Source: an uncultured Acidobacteriota bacterium (lineage in GTDB: Bacteria > Acidobacteriota > Thermoanaerobaculia > UBA5066). From it: a stretch of 8,910 bases of DNA. Below the pieces are notes generated by a model. It had not been told where the DNA came from. It did no database searches and saw nothing but the letters and a program-made list of their open reading frames with translations. Position 1 is the stretch's first letter, and every line of letters begins with the position of its first letter. Positions 1 to 4,771 of the stretch are shown piece after piece. The DNA lies in contig CALFNC010000517.1 of the NCBI GenBank assembly GCA_937902605.1, positions 1-8,910 of the forward strand. Direction: 5' to 3'. A program made the position numbers and the translations under genes.

Positions 1-1668
1 CCGCCCCTGCGCGCTCAGCGCCGGGCCTCCATAGGGACCGGCGGGGTGGCGCGTGTCGAGGATGCGGCACGGCGAGAGGCTGTAGTAGGAAAGAGGGGTC
101 GGCGGCGGGGGCGGCGGACAGGACGGTGTCGTCGGTGCCACGCCCTTCCGGAACTGGTTCTGCCGGAAGAAGCCCCAGGGGCCCTCCGCGGCGGGCGCGC
201 TCTTCACAGGGTTGAAGACCGCGATGTAGGTGTCCGTGGCGCTCGGGAACGGCGTGCCCGAGACGGCGACGACCTCGATCGCAATACCGTCCGACTCGAA
301 GTCGGTGACCACGGCGCTAGAGAGTGCTGTGGGCGTGTAGAAGGAGGTCTTTGTGCCGCCGGGGAAATATGACTCGGTTAGCTGGAGTCCCGTCGCCGCG
401 TCGAGCACGCAGACTTCGCTGTTCACCGGTACCAGGACCTCGAGCTTCGAGTCCCCCATGACATCCGCGACCACCGGTTCCCCGGCGTTGGGCGTGGCCC
501 CAGATAACGACTTCGGGATGACCTTCCAGATCAGCGCGCCATTGACGCCGTTGAAGGCGTAGACGTAGGGAGACGTGCTCGGAAACGTCCCGTCGTCGGT
601 GATGATGACGTCCAGGATGCCGTCCCCGTTCACGTCTGCCAGCGCAGGCGAGGAGGAGACCCATCCGTCGACAGTGACCGGCCAGCCCGGCGAAGGGGTG
701 CCGTCACACTTGACGGCGTAGACGTATCGGGTTCCTGTGCTAGTGGACGGCCCGGTCCCGAACACAATCTCTGGCGATCCATCTCCATCGATGTCGCCGA
801 TCGATGGGGAGCTGTGGGCGCTCGGGATGTACTGAGGAAATCCTGGCATCTCGGGAGCAGGGAGGGTAAGAGTACCCGGGGGATCGCCCCAAGGAGAGGA
901 AGTCGGCTGACCGGTGGGGAAGAAGACGTGGAGGTAGCCCCCCGCCAACGTGCCGACCGCCGGCTCCAGGTGCGAGTCGACGCCGATGATCACTTCGAGC
1001 TTCCCGTCGCCGTTCATGTCGAAGAGCGCAGGGGACGAAAACACGGTGTCGCGCACGAAGATCGGCCAGCCCGACTTGTCCGTTCCGTCCAGGCCATTCA
1101 CGGCGTAGACCCGTGCGTCCAGGCCGCCCCAGACCACCTCGTTCTTGCCGTCCCCGTCGATGTCCCCGATCGCCGGGGTTCCCACGACCGCATCCGGAAT
1201 CCCGTCGCCGGTGCCGGGACTGAAATCAAGGGCAGGCCGGTTCCAGAGGAGCGTTCCGTCCCGCCTGTAAGCGGCGACGCCTCCGGGCTGCGACGAGGTC
1301 GCGCCGTTCACACCCAGGATCGAGCCATATCCGAAGACGATCGCGGGCTTGCCATCGACGTTATCGAGGATCCCGACCGCCGGACTGCTGTCGATCAGCG
1401 ACACGGGCGAGAGCTGCACCGGGAAACCTGGTGCGATGGTCCCATCCCACAAGATGACGTAGAGGCGCCCGGTAACAGTCCCGAAGATGATCGACTTGTG
1501 CCCTGGGGTCAGCCCGAGATCGGCCACCACCGGGTGGCCCCGGATGGTTCCGGCTCCGGGCAAGGTGACTGGAAAGCCCGGCTTGTAAGGGGGGTAGTTC
1601 TGGCCAACCGCTACAGAGGGCAGAAAAAGCCAGAGCAGAGAGAGGAGACCGATCCCCGCGCGCCGCAT
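1..1668 (-). CDS. Secreted FG-GAP/VCBS-repeat propeller protein with PCRxxDTR C-terminal module (3' end outside window)
   Basis: My translation from ATG at 1668 reads 556 codons without a stop to the window edge. Residues 1-22 form a signal peptide (MRRAG, then a Leu-rich core, cleavage near VAVGQ). Residues about 44-486 hold eight repeats of the FG-GAP/VCBS type, each opening with SSPA-, GTPA- or similar and followed by an acidic loop: DIDGDGKNEV (169-178), DMNGDGKLEV (217-226), DIDGDGSPEI (292-301) and DVNGDGILDV (345-354) look like intact calcium-binding loops, while the first two and last two repeats are degenerate. In known families such repeats build integrin-alpha-like beta-propellers. 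A Cys-Pro linker (C517, P518-P523) leads to YYSLSPCRILDTR (528-540), the start of the tail module shared with the three upstream exported genes; the rest lies beyond base 1. The start is supported by GGAG at 1680-1677, 8 nt upstream. It follows the 174-residue gene by 35 nt, suggesting co-transcription. Ligand or binding role is unknown. Confidence 0.9.
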   Translation of the reverse strand, partial: MRRAGIGLLSLLWLFLPSVAVGQNYPPYKPGFPVTLPGAGTIRGHPVVADLGLTPGHKSIIFGTVTGRLYVILWDGTIAPGFPVQLSPVSLIDSSPAVGILDNVDGKPAIVFGYGSILGVNGATSSQPGGVAAYRRDGTLLWNRPALDFSPGTGDGIPDAVVGTPAIGDIDGDGKNEVVWGGLDARVYAVNGLDGTDKSGWPIFVRDTVFSSPALFDMNGDGKLEVIIGVDSHLEPAVGTLAGGYLHVFFPTGQPTSSPWGDPPGTLTLPAPEMPGFPQYIPSAHSSPSIGDIDGDGSPEIVFGTGPSTSTGTRYVYAVKCDGTPSPGWPVTVDGWVSSSPALADVNGDGILDVIITDDGTFPSTSPYVYAFNGVNGALIWKVIPKSLSGATPNAGEPVVADVMGDSKLEVLVPVNSEVCVLDAATGLQLTESYFPGGTKTSFYTPTALSSAVVTDFESDGIAIEVVAVSGTPFPSATDTYIAVFNPVKSAPAAEGPWGFFRQNQFRKGVAPTTPSCPPPPPPTPLSYYSLSPCRILDTRHPAGPYGGPALSAQGR

Positions 1669-1676
1669 AATTTGTT

Positions 1677-1680
1677 CTCC
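1677..1680 (-). promoter_or_regulatory. Shine-Dalgarno site of the FG-GAP protein gene
   Basis: GGAG on the minus strand lies 8 nt before the ATG at 1668 and supports that start, which is also the first codon of a well-formed signal peptide. Confidence 0.6.
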
Positions 1681-1703
1681 GGGATTCGGGGCTGGGGATC
1701 AGA

Positions 1704-2228
1704 TCACTTGAAATAGCCCGTGACGTCGAGGATGAAGTCCATCAAGGCAACAGGGGCACCAGGGGGGTCGTCGTTGCCATACACGATGTTGAGGTCCAGC
1801 GCCGTCCCGGCCGCAAGCGGCACGATCGCCCCGTTCGCTAGGCCCGGCTCGTACGCCTGGAAATTGATCGTCGAGACGACAGGGAAGGTCCCCCCCGCCG
1901 GCCAGAGCGAGAAGAATCCGTGCGTCGAAGGATTCAGGACTGCGGCGTTGAGGGAAACGGCTGCCGCATCGACTGGGATGCCGCAGTTCTCTTTCACCTT
2001 GATCAACCGGTATGGCCCGGCCGGCTGCTTCGGCGGTCCGTTGTACGGGCCCATGGCCGTGAAGCTCGCGTTCCGCGTGTCGGCGATGCGGCACGGGGTC
2101 ACGGCAAAGTACTGGAACGGCCCGCCGGTGACCTGCGCCGTCGCGGGGAGGGCGACCGATAGGATGATCCCCAGCAGAACGACGTATCCGAGAGAGCGGT
2201 TTTTTGCAAGCGCGAGGAGACGGGACAT
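1704..2228 (-). CDS. Small exported protein consisting of signal peptide plus solo PCRxxDTR module
   Basis: This 174-residue protein has a signal peptide at residues 1-32 (basic MSRLLALAKNRS, hydrophobic core, cleavage near ATAQV). The remainder is essentially one copy of the tail module that ends its neighbours: FAVTPCRIADTR (41-52), a second cysteine in ENCGIPVDAAAVSLNA (C82), FSLWP (106-110), TINFQA (120-125) and the terminal DFILDVTGYFK (164-174). Compared with the other copies it has a longer gap between the two cysteines (36 rather than 32-33) and a small insertion rich in D, P and G around residues 151-160. The RANNA motif of the other copies is replaced by GLANGA. The start at 2228 is chosen over an upstream in-frame GTG at 2297 because it has a perfect AAGGAGGT six bases upstream and opens the signal peptide. 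It lies between the protease and the FG-GAP gene in the same orientation. I know no assigned function; a partner, cap or adaptor for the same surface structure is conceivable but unproven. Confidence 0.88.
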   Translation of the reverse strand: MSRLLALAKNRSLGYVVLLGIILSVALPATAQVTGGPFQYFAVTPCRIADTRNASFTAMGPYNGPPKQPAGPYRLIKVKENCGIPVDAAAVSLNAAVLNPSTHGFFSLWPAGGTFPVVSTINFQAYEPGLANGAIVPLAAGTALDLNIVYGNDDPPGAPVALMDFILDVTGYFK

Positions 2229-2234
2229 GACAGT

Positions 2235-2242
2235 ACCTCCTT
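2235..2242 (-). promoter_or_regulatory. Consensus Shine-Dalgarno site (AAGGAGGT) of the solo-module gene
   Basis: The minus strand reads AAGGAGGT six bases before ATG 2228. It is the best ribosome binding site in the window. It decides the start against the upstream GTG at 2297 and suggests strong translation of this small secreted protein. Confidence 0.85.
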
Positions 2243-2251
2243 GGTCCAGAT

Positions 2252-2386
2252 CTAATTCTCTATCAATTGGAAGGGCCGCGCAAGCCGGGGAAAGCACCCG
2301 ATTCCACCTTGCCGGGCCGCCGGAGCCAAACGTCCTACCATCATCGGTTTCCGTAGAAGCGACGACGGGCGTTGGTGACAGACCAT
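2252..2386 (-). CDS. Possible 44-codon small ORF in the spacer
   Basis: An ATG at 2386 is preceded on the minus strand by GGAGGAGAA, a strong Shine-Dalgarno-like string with a short gap, and opens 44 sense codons ending in TAG at 2254-2252. The product would be a basic peptide starting MVCHQRPSSLL, with no signal peptide, membrane segment or recognisable family. It fills most of the spacer between the protease stop (2406) and the solo-module start (2228), and its end overlaps the promoter candidate. The only support is the ribosome binding site; it could easily be chance in GC-rich DNA. Confidence 0.2.
   Translation of the reverse strand: MVCHQRPSSLLRKPMMVGRLAPAARQGGIGCFPRLARPFQLIEN
2255..2283 (-). 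promoter_or_regulatory. Candidate sigma-70-like promoter before the solo-module gene
   Basis: On the minus strand TTGCGC (2283-2278) and GAGAAT (2260-2255) are separated by 17 bases and sit in the most AT-rich patch of the 2229-2405 spacer, ending 26 bases before ATG 2228. Matches to consensus are only moderate (about four of six each), so this is a suggestion. It would let the solo module and the FG-GAP gene be expressed apart from the protease. Confidence 0.25.
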
Positions 2387-2405
2387 TTCTCCTCCGGGTC
2401 GGCTG

Positions 2406-4502
2406 CTAGGGTCCGTAGAAGCCGTTGACATCGAGGATAAAGTCAGTAGCGCCTGCAGCTAGGTTCTGTACCGCCAGAGTTTGGAGTCCGTCCGTGGAGA
2501 GAAGGACGAGCGCGTTGTTGGCGCGCGTCCGTCCGGCCGTGAACAGCAGGCTGGTGATCGGCGGGTTCGGTGAAATGCCGTTCCCCGGATAGAGGCGAAG
2601 CTCGCCGGCGACGGTAGGGTCGACCGCGGAAGCGTTGACAGAAATGGCCGTCGCGGACGCGGGGACGAAACACTTTCCGAGGACCGAGAATGTCCGGATG
2701 GAGGTCGCGGCGAGGGCGGGGGCGGCGGCCGCCGGCCCGATGGTGTTGCGGGTGTCGAGGATGCGGCAGGGCGTTAGGGCGTTGAAGCGTGTCGAGACGG
2801 GAGGCGGCACGTAAAAGTAGCTGGAGAGGAGAACCGTCCCTCCTCCCGTCGAATTCGTCACGACGACATCCACGACGCCCGTAGCGTGCGCGCCCGTGAC
2901 GGCCGTGATCGTCGTGGCGCCGACGACGACCGAGGTTGCGGCAACCCCTCCGATCGTCACGTTCGCCCCGGCAAGGAACCCCGATCCAGTGATCGTGACC
3001 GGCGTCCCACCCGTCGTCCAGCCGTTGTTCGGCTTGATCGCCGTCACCGTCAGGATCGACGGAGCGACCGCGAAGATGCATGCACCGGTGGCGGCGCTCA
3101 CCTTGGAGTTGATGTACTCCGTGAGGCTCCGGGGATGGAAAACGAGCTGTTTCGTCTGATCGGGCTCGCAGCCGCTCAGGAGATGGCAGTAGCTCATGAG
3201 CGTCCCCGTCACGCCCGTCACCGCCACCCCGCCGGCCGTGTTGATCGTGAACGGGGAAGGACACGAGGTGCTGCCGAAATAGCATGTATAGAAGACGGTC
3301 GGCGACTCGCTTCCGTAGCAGGTGTCGATGAAACCGAGAGATCCGGAGTAGCAGTGTGTGTGGGGTGAGCCGAAATTGTGGCCCATCTCATGGGCGACGA
3401 TCAGGGTATCTCCCACGAGGTAGTTGATCTTGAAGACCTGGCAGAAGCTGTACCCACTCGTCTTGCTGCAAAGCGAGCCGATCGGTGCGATCCCCGAGGC
3501 GGAATTGCTGCTGGGCTGCTTTCCCGATAGGAGGGTCGCGATTGCCCGGGTGATGCTTCCGTAGTTGGCGCTCCAGTAAGCAGCGAATTCGCTCAGCTCG
3601 GCCCCGGAGGCGGTTCCGTCAACGCCAGGGCCCGCCGTGTACGGATCCGGCGTCGACGAGACCCTGAGAATCGTCGTCCCCTGGCTGATCCGCACCAACA
3701 CGTCCCTCTCGTAGATTGTCGTGACCGAGGCGACGAGCTGCGCGATGTAGTTCGTGGCGTTGGTGGTGTTGTCGGCGAACTTCAGGGACATGAACTCGTT
3801 GTCGGTGTCGATCGCGAGCGTGGCCCCGAGCGTCGGGGGGTTCGGATTGGCCATCGGGAGGAGATGGCCCGACTTTGATAGCTTCGGAGGCTCCGCCCAG
3901 TTCCCCGAGATCTCCTCCTGTCCGCATCGCCAGTCGGGCGCGGGCTCGCCTCGCCTTCGAAGGGCGCCAACCGGGGCGACGACGTGGCGGGGCCTGTCCG
4001 CGTCCGGGGGAAGGATCTCGTGGATCTCCCCGGCAGAGAACGTGAGCCCCCAGAACTGAAGCCGATCGGGGTCCACCGACACGACCGCGCGCCCTTCGTC
4101 CTGGTCGAGCTTGCCGAAGAAGAAGACGAGCCGAGAGCGCGGGATCTCGACCGCCCTGTTCCCCTCGATTTTTACGATCCTTGCGTCGGGAGCGTAGATG
4201 TCCCGCCGCGTGAAGACGACGTTGCCCCGAACGCCGGGCGCAGCGGGCCAAGCCTCGACGCGGGCAGACTCCCCGTTCGCGAGCTTCAGAAGCGCGGGTG
4301 CGAGGCTTTCGTTGAAATCGAGGAGCTCGATCTCGCTCGTTCCATCCGGACCGATGACCACGGGCCCCGATTCGGCGGCGCGCAACGGTCCCGATCCTCC
4401 GGCGGCGAAGGCGAGGGATGGAAGAAGGAAGAGGACTCCGACCACCAGGAGGCTCGATAGAACTCCAACTTCTGGGAGACGTCTTCCTCTATCTTCCCGC
4501 AT
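2406..4502 (-). CDS. Secreted reprolysin-like zinc metalloprotease with TIG domain and PCRxxDTR C-terminal module
   Basis: The 698-residue protein starts with a signal peptide (residues 1-34; MREDRGRR, then a Leu/Val core, cleavage near SLAFA). Residues about 35-215 resemble a propeptide and carry DWRCGQEE with Cys193, a candidate cysteine switch that would ligate the zinc until processing. The catalytic domain (about 222-478) holds the metzincin zinc site HEMGHNFGSPH (His371, Glu372, His375, His381) and a Met-turn in GTLMSYCH (Met436). It has nine cysteines, as in extracellular M12-type enzymes that rely on disulfides. A TIG/IPT-like domain follows (about 482-565), then the shared tail module: FNALTPCRILDTR (573-585), second cysteine in LGKC (Cys611), RANNALV (660-666) and DFILDVNGFYGP (687-698). 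The predicted reaction is zinc-dependent endoproteolysis outside the cytoplasm; the substrate is unknown. ATG 4502 is chosen because it opens the signal peptide, although its ribosome site is weak. An in-frame TTG at 4739 would add 79 arginine-rich residues that look non-coding. Confidence 0.92.
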   Translation of the reverse strand: MREDRGRRLPEVGVLSSLLVVGVLFLLPSLAFAAGGSGPLRAAESGPVVIGPDGTSEIELLDFNESLAPALLKLANGESARVEAWPAAPGVRGNVVFTRRDIYAPDARIVKIEGNRAVEIPRSRLVFFFGKLDQDEGRAVVSVDPDRLQFWGLTFSAGEIHEILPPDADRPRHVVAPVGALRRRGEPAPDWRCGQEEISGNWAEPPKLSKSGHLLPMANPNPPTLGATLAIDTDNEFMSLKFADNTTNATNYIAQLVASVTTIYERDVLVRISQGTTILRVSSTPDPYTAGPGVDGTASGAELSEFAAYWSANYGSITRAIATLLSGKQPSSNSASGIAPIGSLCSKTSGYSFCQVFKINYLVGDTLIVAHEMGHNFGSPHTHCYSGSLGFIDTCYGSESPTVFYTCYFGSTSCPSPFTINTAGGVAVTGVTGTLMSYCHLLSGCEPDQTKQLVFHPRSLTEYINSKVSAATGACIFAVAPSILTVTAIKPNNGWTTGGTPVTITGSGFLAGANVTIGGVAATSVVVGATTITAVTGAHATGVVDVVVTNSTGGGTVLLSSYFYVPPPVSTRFNALTPCRILDTRNTIGPAAAAPALAATSIRTFSVLGKCFVPASATAISVNASAVDPTVAGELRLYPGNGISPNPPITSLLFTAGRTRANNALVLLSTDGLQTLAVQNLAAGATDFILDVNGFYGP

Positions 4503-4598
4503 CGGTCCCGTCCCAGTTCTGCGGTCGTCTCGGCCGGTCCCCGTGGTCGACCAATCCTCCCGCACCACGAAGCCTAGTCTCTCGAGAACGGTCAAGCA

Positions 4599-4646
4599 CC
4601 CCTGCCGGAGCGAGACCGGAAAGGAGAGCCTCGCTCTCGGCAGGGG
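4599..4646. repeat. Strong interrupted inverted repeat in the metalloprotease leader
   Basis: Plus-strand 4599-4614 (CCCCTGCCGGAGCGAG) pairs with 4630-4646 (CTCGCTCTCGGCAGGGG) over 16 base pairs with a single bulged base and a 15-base loop. The stem is GC-rich and should be very stable as RNA. It lies about 97-144 bases upstream of the protease ATG. Neither side is followed by a T run, so it is not a standard intrinsic terminator. A shorter alternative hairpin (4624-4638, GAGAGC/CTC/GCTCTC) shares the 4630-4638 arm and would exclude the long stem. This two-state geometry is reminiscent of attenuators or leader switches, but nothing else in the sequence proves regulation. Confidence 0.6.
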
Positions 4647-4737
4647 GCGGCTCCAAGATCTCGCGTTTTCATTCGGTCGCCGAATGGTAGTGACGAACGG
4701 AAGCGCCAGGCCACGAGCCCTCCCTCTGCCCAGCGCC

Positions 4738-4759
4738 AAAATAGATCCAACGATCTATT
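4738..4759 (-). terminator. Hairpin plus T run after the propeller-protein gene, possible weak terminator
   Basis: Starting 12 bases past the TGA at 4774-4772, the minus strand reads AATAGATC-GTTG-GATCTATT followed by TT. This is a perfect 8-bp stem with a 4-base loop running into four consecutive T. The position and T run fit an intrinsic terminator. The stem contains only two G-C pairs, so termination would be weak, and the palindrome could instead be a protein-binding dyad. Confidence 0.4.
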
Positions 4760-4771
4760 AACAGGGTCAGA

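Noticed and set aside
814..1716. 300-codon open frame on the plus strand
   Set aside because: It is antisense to the FG-GAP gene, is rich in Arg/Asp/His as expected from reversed GC-rich codons, and shows no domain or signal; the minus-strand frame has repeated DxDGDG motifs.
2229..2297. Upstream GTG start (2297) for the solo-module gene
   Set aside because: It would put 23 non-hydrophobic residues ahead of the signal peptide and lacks the perfect Shine-Dalgarno site that precedes ATG 2228.
1720..2409. 229-codon open frame on the plus strand
   Set aside because: It is antisense to the solo-module gene, whose signal peptide, ribosome site and match to the neighbouring tails make it the real gene.
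4566..4595. TTGACC as a -35 box for the protease gene
   Set aside because: The hexamer is good, but no acceptable -10 box occurs 16-18 bases further on (the sequence there is close to CTTCGT), so no promoter is claimed.
4503..4739. N-terminal extension of the protease from TTG 4739
   Set aside because: The extra 79 residues are Arg-rich and would bury the signal peptide; the frame also runs through the inverted repeats. ATG 4502 opens a normal signal peptide.
4198..4761. 187-codon plus-strand frame reaching into the leader region
   Set aside because: It overlaps the protease propeptide coding region in antisense, has low-complexity Arg/Ser/Pro composition and no ribosome site I could support.
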